Part shown: positions 41,401 through 50,912 of the stretch, in pieces
Layout: each line of letters begins with the position of its first letter
How positions within the stretch are numbered: the stretch's first letter is position 1
Assembly (NCBI GenBank): GCA_016858145.1
Contig: JAEHOE010000089.1
Location: 186,001-250,000, forward strand
Length of the DNA: 64,000 nt
Source: Edaphochlamys debaryana
Taxonomy: Eukaryota; Chlorophyta; Chlorophyceae; Chlamydomonadales
Reading direction: 5' to 3'
Position numbers and translations under genes: made by a program
The notes under the pieces: model-generated
Database searches by the model: none
What the model saw: only the letters and a program-made list of their open reading frames with translations
Told to the model about the DNA's origin: nothing

Positions 41401-44400
41401 GAGTAGCAGCGACTGCCCACTCACGTTGTCGGTCGCCTCAATCCTCGCGCCGGCAGCCAACAGCATCCCGACGGCCTCCGTGTGGCCATTCCAGGCGGCG
41501 GCGAGCAGGGGGGTGTTCCCGTTCTGCAGGGTGATGAAGTTGTAGAGCAAAACTCATCTAGTAAGAGGTAATGTTTAGGGTATACGGTAGCAAATGGCAG
41601 GGACCTGGCCTTGCATGGTAAACAAGGAGTTCCAGGTACGCATGTCATTGCATGTGTCGTTACGACGTGTTTCTTGTGTCGCATGTATGCGGCTGTGGCA
41701 TCCTAGCTGGCGACGATGAGGCCTGAGCTTCTGATGTTGGCGGGACCCCATCGACCGCACCGTTTTCGAGTGCTTTGCGCGAGGTGAACACCACCCCACA
41801 CCTCAACCCACAGCGCCCATGGAGTGACCATCTGAGGTAGGGCGGCTGGGCGATGACTCTCAGCCGCCAACGACAACTCCTATTCCTTGGCTTGTATCTA
41901 ATCTCATGTTTGCGCCAGTGAGAACCCCTAGGACCACTGGTTCTACCATCCACCGCAGCGCAGGGGGCTCGTTCATTCGCAAGACGACAGACAATCCACA
42001 ACAGCGGCTGCCTACCCACCTGCGTGCTCGCTTCAATCCTCGCGCCGGCATCGAGGAGGGCCTTAATGGCCTTGGTCTGCCCCTTCCAGGCGGCGTTGAG
42101 GAGGGGCGTGTTTCCTTTCTGCGCCAGTGGTGCGGGGTTAGCAGGGTGCCTGCTGCTGCGTGCTATGACAAGGCAAGAAGTCCCAGCCCAGGCGCGCGTG
42201 CGTAAAAGAAACAAGGGGCCAAGCTCCCCACCACACTACAAACACGTTGTCGGTCTCATGTGCGTGCCCGCGTGCTCTTTGTGGACGAGTTCCGCGGCCT
42301 GATAACCCCATCCAGACCTCACAGCAGCTAGCACGCCTAGCCAGCCCACCCACCGCCGTAGTCGCCTCGATCCTCGCGCCGGCGGCCAGCAGCATCCCGA
42401 CGGCCTCCGTGTGGCCATTCCAGGCGGCGACGAGGAGAGGGGTGTTGCCTCTCTGCGCAGGCGAGGAATGAAGGTGTGTGCGGGGCAGAGCAGAGCATTG
42501 ATTTCGAGCGAGAAGTAAAAGATCTCCAATTGATGAGCAGCTAGCAGGAGTAGTAGCGCACTCACGCACCTTATCGGGTGCCTCAATGGCCACGCCGCCA
42601 GCTCCTACCAGCAGCACCCCGATGGCCTCAGTGTGGCCATTCCAGACGGCAGCCATGAGAGGCGTGTGGCCGTGCTGCACGGGTGGGTGTGTTCAGCAGC
42701 ATGGCAGCAGTATGTCACTTGGTTATGGTTTCTTCAGCCTGTGACCCTACCTATATCTGTAAATTCAACCCGACCCTAACATACATACCCATCCGGCACA
42801 TCAACCTTGCTCTCTACCTACCTCATTCGCTGCCTCAATGTTGGCTCCAGCAGCGAGGAGCTCCCTGACCGCTTCGGTGCAGCCTGCTGAAGCAGCAACG
42901 ATGAGCGGGGTGTCACATCCCTGCGCAGGTGTGCAGGTGCGCGGCACAGGTCAGCGGGGGCGGGGCCAATCTTCCGAGGTCTTCCTGACTGCAGGTGTGC
43001 AGGTGTGCAGGTGTGCAGGTGTGCAGGTGTGCAGGTGTGCAGGTGTGCAGGTGTGCAGGTGTGCAGGTGTGCAGGTGTGCAGGTGTGCAGGTGTGCAGGT
43101 GTGCAGGTGTGCAGGTGTGCAGGTGTGCAGGTGTGCAGGTGTGCAGGTGTGCAGGTGTGCAGGTGTGCAGGTGTGCAGGTGTGCAGGTGTGCAGGTGTGC
43201 AGGTGTGCAGGTGTGCAGGTGTGCAGGAGCGGGAAGGGGGAAGGGGGTGCGTGATGAGCCGGGAATAATGGAACGCCGCTGTATGTTGCATGTGTGTGTA
43301 TCCCTTGCACGGTGTCAACTACAGGGCTAGCGGCATCAGTCATTGGGCATCGCCCACAATCTCAAGAAAGCGCAAACTGGACATGGCGAAAAGAAATCTT
43401 GTCAATGTGGGTATTAGGTAGGCAGCAGCCAGGCCAGCCCAAGTTTAGAGCTGATGAACGATGCGTGCCAATCAACGCAAGCAATCTGGACGCTACAGCC
43501 ATGACACCCTTTGCCATGCACATAGGCCCTCATGTACTGGCCGCTCATCAATGAGCTCACCTCATCCGTTGCCTCCAGATGCGGCGGATGGTCTGCCCCC
43601 AGGAGCTGCATAACCCTATCCCAGTCTCCAGCCTTTGCAGCCGCCAGCAGCTTGTGGCCAGCCGCATCCCGCTGCTGTCGGGCCCTCTCCTCGACTGCCC
43701 CCGCCAACCTGCTGCTGCTACTGCTGCTGATGAGCCCTGCTGCTGCTCGCGTTGGAGTAGTTGGAGCCGCCGCCATCAGCAGGCCGCCGTCTGCCTGCTC
43801 GTGCGTGAGGCCCTGCCTGCAGAGCCATTCCTCTATTGCACTGCGGAGGCCCCTGTTCGGCGCCACCAGCTTGGATTCCAGCCTCATGTCTGTGACATCA
43901 TTGTTAGGGAAACAGCGAGGCAGATGGGTTTAGGGTTTTTGCAGCTATGATATGACAGCAGGGACCGGCACTACTAAGCTGAATGAGGTCCTTACTGGTG
44001 AGCGGGTCTGTGTCGTTGATGGCCAGGTGACGCTCAATCGCATCCCGCTCGTACGTGTGGCCCGCCTCCACCACCATGACCGGGTCGCGCATCACTTGGA
44101 GAGTGATGGGGCACGAAAAGGATGCAGGCGTGCTGAGTAGTTCGCTGCTGCCGCTCCTGCTACCGCCACCTGCAACTCCTGCCGCCGGCTCCCCCAGGCT
44201 CAGGGCGGCCATGATCTGTTCCAGGTAGCGCGCCTCTGCATCCTCCTTGCCTGCACGCAGCTCCTCCGCCTCCCGCCGCAGGGCTTGCAGCACGTACGGC
44301 AGATCCTGTAAACATTCCAAGCCAATCGAATGAGTCACTAAGCAGGCGGACAGCACAGACAGACAGACAGGCTAGGGGGCATCCCAATTGCAGCGGGCCA

Positions 44401-47152
44401 AATATTCGTTGCACGCACATCAAGCCCAGGCCTTCATTTTTTTGGCTGAGCCCCCGCCGCGAAACCGCCAAGCCCTTGCGCCCAGGTGATAGTAGGTGAT
44501 AGTAGTATTCCCATTGCGTGCGTGCCAAGTCACGCCCCACGCCCAAAGCGCCACGCGGCTATCCATTTGGTATGCTACCAGAGCGCATTGTGCCGCGAGA
44601 ACAGTGTTGATATCTTCCGTGACGAAGGTTTCTGAAATCCCAGAACTTTCCTGGCCGGCTGGGCATGAATGTTACATGGCGGACAGAACTTTCTCGCCGC
44701 TAGGGGTCAAAATGTTACGGCCAGAACACCTGCCGGCGGGCCCCCAGTGAGTTTCGATGCGGCGGCGGTGGGGCCCTGGTCACACCTGCCCCTCCCTCCC
44801 CCCCTGCGCCCCGTCACCTCAGCTGCCCACCCCTGGCAGGCCCTGGCTTGGCCTCCTACACCCCGCATAGCATCCCACACTGCCAAGTCACGGGCCCTTG
44901 GCCAGAACATTGGGGCCTTGCGGAGGCAAAATGTTCCGTGGCGGGCAGAACTTTTGCGTCCTTTGGGGCGGAAATGTTACATTCTGCCAGAACGTTTCGG
45001 CCATAACGGCCGGATATGTTCCAGCGGCGCTAGTGCTGACTCCGCGCTCGCTACCCCCGCGGTGCTAGCCCTGCCGCTTCCCTCGTGTGCCTGCCGTTGC
45101 GCAGATGACGTTACCTTTGAGCCGTGGCAGAAGCCTGCTGCGCGGCCCGCAGCTGTCCAGCGAGGCACGGAGCCTGCTGCTGCCAACATTTCGGTAACTT
45201 TGTAACTCTGATAGCAACACTGCGCGAGAAAGGTAGTTCCGTCACTGAGAAATAAAGGTAGTCCCAAACTGAGCGCAATGCTGCCATCGGACCTCAAGCA
45301 CCTCAGATCTGTCAAGGGAGAAGTACCTACAACACTGTCGCTGGTCGGCGTGGCATTGTGTGGAATTGCGTCCATCCTCGGCCCCCTGCCCCCCCGAAGC
45401 TTGCGCGGAGCGCGCCACGGCACACGTCCCCACACTTTGCACCGTGCCTGCGTGCACGTTATCCCATAACCCAGCCATCTCGGGCTCAGACCGTTTTTGG
45501 GGCTGAGCCCCCGGCGCGTAGTGCCTGTCGTGCTGGCGTGCCTCCGTGTGAACCCATCGGGCTGGCCCCGAAAGCTCAGCCGGCCACGCTACACTTTTGG
45601 GCTGAGCCCCCGGGGTGTCATGGAGCAGCGCACAAACATGCGATTCACGCCCAGCCCGCGATGCCACAAGCTTTAGTTTCCTTACCCCTATCATTTGTAA
45701 TTAAGAGCGGGGAAAGTTGTCGACCCTACGCAAACTCAACATGTTGGGAAGCCAGTCGCACCACCTCGCACCCATAGCCCAAAGAGATATTCGGACATTC
45801 GTTTCAATAGTTATGGATCATACTGAAGCTATGAGCGAGGTAGTTTCGACAAGTTTGCGTGCGGCTATTGCGAGGACGGCTGTGGTGCCGACTTCGGTCA
45901 AACCTCGCCGAATAAGCCCGGACCGAGCCAGATGTTGCTATCTTACCACAGGCAACTCAGATCCATCGAGGAGGAAGTACGGGCAACACTTTGTCGCCAG
46001 TCGGCATGGAAATGTGTTTCGCCCCGCGTCCATCCTCGGCCCCCTGTCCCCCCGAAGCTGTGCGCGGAGCGCGCCACACGGCCCCGCGCTTTGCACCGGG
46101 CCTGCCCGCATATACCGCTGCCCAGCCAATCTAGGGCTCAGCCCATTTTCCAGCTTCGAGGAAGCCAACCCATCTTGTCCACCTTGTCACCCCATAAGGA
46201 ATACACGCTAGATCTCTGTCGGTGACCCTGGCTGTCTCCAATGGCACCAGTATAAAGCCTACCTCGTGCAAGAGCGATGAGCCACCTGCTGTTCCTCCCG
46301 CCAGGCCCGCCTCCTGCAGGCAGCCCAGGACCACCCGCCGCATCTCCACCTCCCGCTGGCCGCTGCTCAGCAGCTTCGAGGCCTCCAGCCGTTCAAGCCG
46401 CTCCCGCATTTCTGCCGTCTGCGCCTCCATGCCACGGAGCACCTGTGCCACAGTCCGGCAGGCACGAAACACCTGAGGCATGCACATGTTTGGGTTTGCC
46501 AAGTGCCATCGTCCAGGCGTCTCACCTCCACGCACACGTTGGTCAGCCCCGCCTGTACAGCCTCAAACTCCCCCCTGAGCTCTGCCTGGTATTGCAGCCC
46601 CAGCACCGCATGCAGTGGCCCCAGAGCTGCCGCCAGCTTTGTAGTGGCCGCCCTGACGTGAGCCACGTAGTCACCTACTTGTTGATGGCACGGGGGCGTA
46701 AGGGGCAGAAGCTTAGCTAGGGAATCCGCAGTCCACACGCACCCGCCCGTTCCCAAACCCCGCCCACCCTGCCAGCGCCCTACCTGCGCGCACAAACTTC
46801 ATCAGCCTTCCCCTTGCGCTCAGCTTCTCCACCAGCCGCTGGCACTCTTGCAGGCAGGCCAGGACACTCTGCAGGTACGCGACAGGTTGGTCCTGCGGTG
46901 GGCCTCGCCAACTGCGAACTCGCAGCGTGGGCCGCGTCAGCTTACATGGAGTGCCTTCTCCGCCGCTTCCCGACGGTAGTCATTGGCGCATTCGTAGAGG
47001 TCGTCGCACGCCAGCACAACCACATCCTCTACGGCCCTAATTTGCCTCGACAGCTGAAACGCATCAGCCTTCAGATACTTTAGGCCCTTGACTTGTTCGG
47101 CTACCACCTTTGCAAGCAGCAGCACTCTCGCGGTCAAGGAGATAGGGTCCAT
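38479..47152 (-). CDS. U-box/ankyrin-repeat protein, probable E3 ubiquitin ligase, 19 exons
   Basis: Exons: 47152-46946, 46868-46784, 46674-46526, 46472-46263, 44305-43996, 43889-43561, then ankyrin exons 42920-42822, 42674-42570, 42452-42354, 42118-42020, 41523-41425, 41283-41185, 40733-40635, 40398-40300, 39803-39705, 39426-39328, 39111-39013, 38832-38737 and the last exon 38553-38479; about 851 residues. Residues 1-250 are helical (SLTARVLLLAKVVAEQVKGL; later coiled coil), perhaps an MLKL/HeLo-like bundle. The U-box spans exons 5-6: FSCPITLQVMRDPVMV, HTYERDAIERHL, DPLT then NRGLRSAIEEWL. U-boxes recruit E2 enzymes. Twelve ankyrin repeats follow, one per exon, mostly 99 bp and phase 0-0 (NGNTPLLAAAWNGHTEAVGMLL type). 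An upstream in-frame ATG at 47224 is an alternative start. Exon 39111-39013 has AA instead of an AG acceptor. Targets are unknown. Confidence 0.87.
39705..40340 (-). repeat. Duplicated ankyrin exon block, copy 1
   Basis: Near-identical (roughly 98% by eye) to 41425-42060, offset 1720 bp, covering one ankyrin exon, the whole following intron and part of the next exon. Flanking exons 39111-39013 and 39426-39328 resemble 40733-40635 and 41283-41185, so the original event covered four exons. Confidence 0.9.
41425..42060 (-). repeat. Duplicated ankyrin exon block, copy 2
   Basis: Partner of 39705-40340. Intron sequence is conserved as well as exon sequence, so the similarity reflects recent duplication or gene conversion rather than selection on repeats. 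Confidence 0.9.
42991..43227 (+). repeat. 8-bp microsatellite (GCAGGTGT)n
   Basis: About 29.5 perfect copies in the intron between the U-box exon and the first ankyrin exon. Long ORFs reading CRCAGVQV or TCTPAHLH in several frames are artefacts of the repeat. Confidence 0.97.
45285..46150 (+). repeat. Two diverged copies of a ~200-bp repeat in the large intron
   Basis: 45285-45490 and 45945-46150 align by eye, including CATCCTCGGCCCCCTG, GCGCGGAGCGCGCCAC and CTTTGCACCG. They sit in the 1.96-kb intron 44306-46262. The palindrome GGGCTGAGCCC (or a close relative) occurs near 44447, 45497 and 45599. Probably remnants of a small mobile element; the family is not identified. Confidence 0.6.
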
Positions 47153-47796
47153 GCTAAGTTGGGTAAAGAGCGCTGCTCTTTTAACGAAAGAAGGAGATTG
47201 ACATTGCGGGGCGAGCTCATTCATGCCCAGGGCCGGCGCGCAGAACTGGTAACATGGTAGCGCCGCCGTGTGTGTCGCAGCGTTCCCCGCGTTCTGCAGA
47301 TGCTAAACCATTGGCAAGCTCGGTGTTTCGTAATATTATTATTGCTACTTGGCACCGGCGACTTGCAAGGATTGTCGACCCCCCAAGCATGCATGAGGCC
47401 TCCAGCCACCTCCCGTTTCGCACTGCACCGCACTATTACCGAAAGCAACACCAGCCACAGGCTGACTCGACGCGCTCTGGCGGGACTGGCGACCGCCTGC
47501 ACCTACAACATCCGGCTGGAGGGTGGGCATCGTCGGCCAATCCATCAATCCGCTGGGCACGGGGTGGATAGCGTGTGGGCAATCCAAGGGTGGCCATTTC
47601 AATCTGCGACCACGGTTTCCAATCCTGGTTGCCCCAATCCGTCCGCGTGCCCAGGGCACTTTCCAATCCAACCGGGGATCCCCCCCTCCCGACCCTCCCA
47701 CCTCTGCAAGAGGCCGAAAAGTATGGCGCCGTTCCGCACATCCGCTGCATTGGTCTGACTGCTGCTTGGCTGACGGCCATGGACCGACACGGACCT
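47153..47796. other. Upstream region of the U-box gene
   Basis: Probable 5'UTR and promoter of the minus-strand U-box gene. No other gene recognised. Confidence 0.5.
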
Positions 47797-47816
47797 GATA
47801 ATATAATAATAATAAT
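47797..47816 (-). repeat. ATT-rich 3' tail of the non-LTR element
   Basis: Plus GATAATATAATAATAATAAT is an (ATT)n-type tail on the sense strand. It is followed at once by the element 3'UTR and marks the 3' terminus of a minus-strand insertion. Confidence 0.65.
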
Positions 47817-47954
47817 GGGACGCCCCCAGCGGGGGGCGTGTATTAAGGGGGCGGGTGTGTATGAGGGGCTAGCCCCTCCACACCCACCACCACCCGCCGA
47901 GGCGGGGGGGTCGGGGGTGGGCTAGCCCACCCCGCCTCTGTCCGGGTGTTTCTC

Positions 47955-50912
47955 TCATCTTCTCCGCATGGTCGAGATGTAGTCCATGTACTCCACTGCG
48001 ACCTGGTGGAGTTGTGCACAGACGTGCCCTGCCCGCAGGGCCCCGAGGTTTTGTAGGAGGCTGCGTGCCTCCCGGCACAGCGTGCCAGCGAAACCCAGGG
48101 TCACAACTGTTGACCGGTCGTACACAACCTGCCAGCCTGCGGTGGTCAAGAGCTGCGCCAGGTGGCGGTGCTGCTCGGTTTTTTCGGTGAGTTTGGCTGC
48201 GTGGTTCAGGTCTGAGGTGCAGCCCACTTCAATGATGTAGACTTTGTGCTTGCGGCGCCCCTTCGAGGTGGTCGGGGGTGCTGTCCCTCGGGGGAGCGTG
48301 GGTACGAACAGGATGTCGGGGCGTAGTCTGTCCCTTTCGGCCTCGCTGACCTGCCCTGGCGCGAACATCCACGCAGGTGGGCGGTTCTCAGGGGCGTAGC
48401 TCGGCGCATCAGCGGCGGAGGTGGCGTCCATGACCATGAAGCCGCTGCCCTGCTGGCCGTACGCCAAGGCCTTAGCAATCAGCTGTACTGCCTTGTTGTG
48501 GCGCTTGATGTACAGGCACCGCATCTCCTGGTCATGGCAGCCGCCGTAGATGTGTGGCCCGGAGTCGGGGTGCCCGCAGAGCGGGCAGGGGGCGGTTTCG
48601 CCGGGGCCGAGGGGCCTGCAGCGGCCACCGGAAAGGGTGCGGCCGCACTTGCCCGCAGTGGTGGCGTTCCAGACCTGTCCGTACAGGGCGTATAGCAGTC
48701 GGCGGATAGTGATGGGCCTGCGCCGCCCACCTTTCTTGGCGAGGGTGTAACTGGAGGCGGCGATGTCAATGAGGGGTAGGGTCTGGGCGACGAGTTGCGT
48801 GTACTTCGTGTCGTTCGTGTAGCCGCAACGCGTTTCGGGGGTGAGCAGTGGGTCGATGCCACGGTTGAGGTCGCTAACAAAGTTGCCGGGGGTCGGCTCG
48901 CCGGGCTTCTTGGGGTCCAGCGTGGCACGGAGCCAGAAACCGCACGACCGGGGTTCGTTGTCCGCAGTTTCAACCACATCGGGCTCGGCCCCTTCTGCGA
49001 CTGCCACCGCTTCTCTGTCCGCGACCTCGTTGTACTCTATGCCGCAGTGCGCAGGCACCTTTAGTAGCTGCGTAGTGAGGCCCCGGGCCGCACGATAGTG
49101 AAGTCGCTCGACTATGTCTTCCAGAAGGCCTCTGTGCTTGCTTATGCCTAGCGATTTAGGCAGGTTGATCATGCGCCTAATAAGGTGCAGGGACGCTTGG
49201 CTGTCGGTATAAATCGCAAGCGGTCGCTCTTCTCGCTCGGTGCCCTCGCGCATGCGGAGAGCTTGGTTTATGGCTGACAGCTCAGCTCTGGTGATAGTGT
49301 GGAGGCCCTGGACGCCGGGGTTGACGTCTATGCGGAGAATCGTGGGCTGCTCGGTGGAGGCGTCGACAGCCGCGGCTCCAAGCCCTGGGCCGCGCTCTAC
49401 GGTGCGTTTACTGCCGTCTGTGTAGATACCGGCTCGGGCGTCGTGGCGGAGGGGGAGGTCGGTAGGGTACCGTGTTCGTGTCTCTTCCTCTGTCGTTTCG
49501 GACCACCCCTGGACCCGCGTGCGCATGAGGGGGGGCTCTCCGTCGGCGGCAGCGAGGCGCCACGTCCTGCCCTTTCCCTTGCGACTCATGGCGAAGGGGG
49601 GGGCTGGGCCATGGGCGGACCGAATCATATCTCGCATCCATTGTGGCGCCTTCCAGGGTTGCGTCATGGGCGAAAGGGGGTCGGGGGTAGTCAGTGCGTT
49701 CTGTAGGATCGCTCTAACGTCGGGGGCGGAGGCGAGGCCAGCTCGGTTGCCCACTAGCACCCATGTGATCTGGGCGTCGTGCCGCTTGGGGGCCCTGGTC
49801 GCGTCGGGGAGCGGGTCGAATAGCCCCCAGGCGCCGGTGGAGCCGAGGGGCACAGCTCGGGGGTGGGCTAAGAGGGCGGCATAGGGGCTTTCCCCGTTGG
49901 TGCTGAATGCCAGTAGGGTGGCGGTGGGCTCGGGGTCGTCTCCGTGCGCCTCCGCCCACGCTAGTGCCCACTGCATTGCATTGAGTTCGGCCTGGGGGTG
50001 GGGCTCTGGGTGGGCGATGGCAAGGCCTGTAGCGGGGTGGGCGTAGGCGTCGTGGGTTGCCCCAAAGAGGGCGTCCTCAGCGTACGGCGAGAAGTAGGTT
50101 AGCGTGCAGTCACACACGTTCAGCGGGGAGGCGTACCGCTCAGCGACCGGGGGGCCGCCTGCGTGGTCGCTGGCCAGGGCGTGTTGCAGTCGGGCCATCA
50201 GGTGTGGGGGGAGACGTCTCTTGTACACCGCCCTGATCTGGTGGTCCTTGTGTACTGCTCCCTCCCTGTACCGCAGGAGGAGGCGAGCGACGCTCTCTGC
50301 AAAGCCTCGCCCGCTCGAGAGCCGGGCGTGCCTGACAGGGTGGGTCGAGCGCGCGTCCTCCCACCGACTTCGCAGGGCGGCCAGGGTTTGGGTGGTCAGG
50401 CAGCCCACTTGCCGGCCGTCGGGGGCGTACACAAAGGCTGTGTCTGTGTGCACAGGGGAGGCGGCTTCGTCGGGTTGGGTCAGCGTGTACCTCTGCCGCC
50501 TCCCCACTTGGATTAGGTACCGGCCGGGGGGGGCGACGTCCGCGTCAGGGTTGCGGGGTGTGGCGTCAATGGTGACGTGGGCCCTGATCTTCCTCTTGAT
50601 GCTGGCTGGGTCCACTCCTCCCTCTTCCCCCCAGATACCTTGCCGCTGCCGGTCGCTGAGGCCGGCGTCGGCGGCTCGTGGGGCTGGCGGCGGGGCTGGC
50701 GGCTCGGCCTGCTTGGCTCGGAAGGCGGCTTGGAGCTCCGCCCAGTTGTCGTGCTCACGGAGGCTCACCTCGGCTATTTCCGTCTCGTTCCACTCGGCCG
50801 TGATCAGGTACGGCACATCGGGTGGGCTGTGCAGGGTACCGTGCTTTTTGGGTGGTACTCCGTGGCCGCATAGAGGGGGAGGGCGCCCCTTGTGATTGTG
50901 GTCGGGGCCCAC
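47955..50912 (-). CDS. Non-LTR element: RNase H, CCHC motif and restriction-like endonuclease
   Basis: 985 residues; the open frame joins the RT frame at an A5 run near 50850. RNase H at about 490-630 has all four acidic positions: GIYTDGSK, TRAELSAINQAL, AIYTDSQASL and NEVADREA. A CCHC zinc motif (CPLCGHPDSGPHIYGGC) lies at about 775-791. The restriction-like endonuclease follows: RPDILFVP (about 864), VYIIEVGCTSDLN (about 890), KLTEKTEQHRHL (about 910) and VVTLGFAGTL, matching the PD-(D/E)XK pattern of REL-ENDO elements. It would nick target DNA for target-primed reverse transcription. The first 480 residues have no recognised domain. The protein ends at MRRR followed by a stop. Confidence 0.83.
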   Translation of the reverse strand: MGPDHNHKGRPPPLCGHGVPPKKHGTLHSPPDVPYLITAEWNETEIAEVSLREHDNWAELQAAFRAKQAEPPAPPPAPRAADAGLSDRQRQGIWGEEGGVDPASIKRKIRAHVTIDATPRNPDADVAPPGRYLIQVGRRQRYTLTQPDEAASPVHTDTAFVYAPDGRQVGCLTTQTLAALRSRWEDARSTHPVRHARLSSGRGFAESVARLLLRYREGAVHKDHQIRAVYKRRLPPHLMARLQHALASDHAGGPPVAERYASPLNVCDCTLTYFSPYAEDALFGATHDAYAHPATGLAIAHPEPHPQAELNAMQWALAWAEAHGDDPEPTATLLAFSTNGESPYAALLAHPRAVPLGSTGAWGLFDPLPDATRAPKRHDAQITWVLVGNRAGLASAPDVRAILQNALTTPDPLSPMTQPWKAPQWMRDMIRSAHGPAPPFAMSRKGKGRTWRLAAADGEPPLMRTRVQGWSETTEEETRTRYPTDLPLRHDARAGIYTDGSKRTVERGPGLGAAAVDASTEQPTILRIDVNPGVQGLHTITRAELSAINQALRMREGTEREERPLAIYTDSQASLHLIRRMINLPKSLGISKHRGLLEDIVERLHYRAARGLTTQLLKVPAHCGIEYNEVADREAVAVAEGAEPDVVETADNEPRSCGFWLRATLDPKKPGEPTPGNFVSDLNRGIDPLLTPETRCGYTNDTKYTQLVAQTLPLIDIAASSYTLAKKGGRRRPITIRRLLYALYGQVWNATTAGKCGRTLSGGRCRPLGPGETAPCPLCGHPDSGPHIYGGCHDQEMRCLYIKRHNKAVQLIAKALAYGQQGSGFMVMDATSAADAPSYAPENRPPAWMFAPGQVSEAERDRLRPDILFVPTLPRGTAPPTTSKGRRKHKVYIIEVGCTSDLNHAAKLTEKTEQHRHLAQLLTTAGWQVVYDRSTVVTLGFAGTLCREARSLLQNLGALRAGHVCAQLHQVAVEYMDYISTMRRR

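Noticed and set aside
42991..43227. CRISPR-like array
   Set aside because: Units are 8 bp with no spacers; it is a simple microsatellite in a eukaryotic intron.
42818..43343. CRCAGVQV / TCTPAHLH ORFs on both strands
   Set aside because: Pure products of the 8-bp microsatellite inside an intron.
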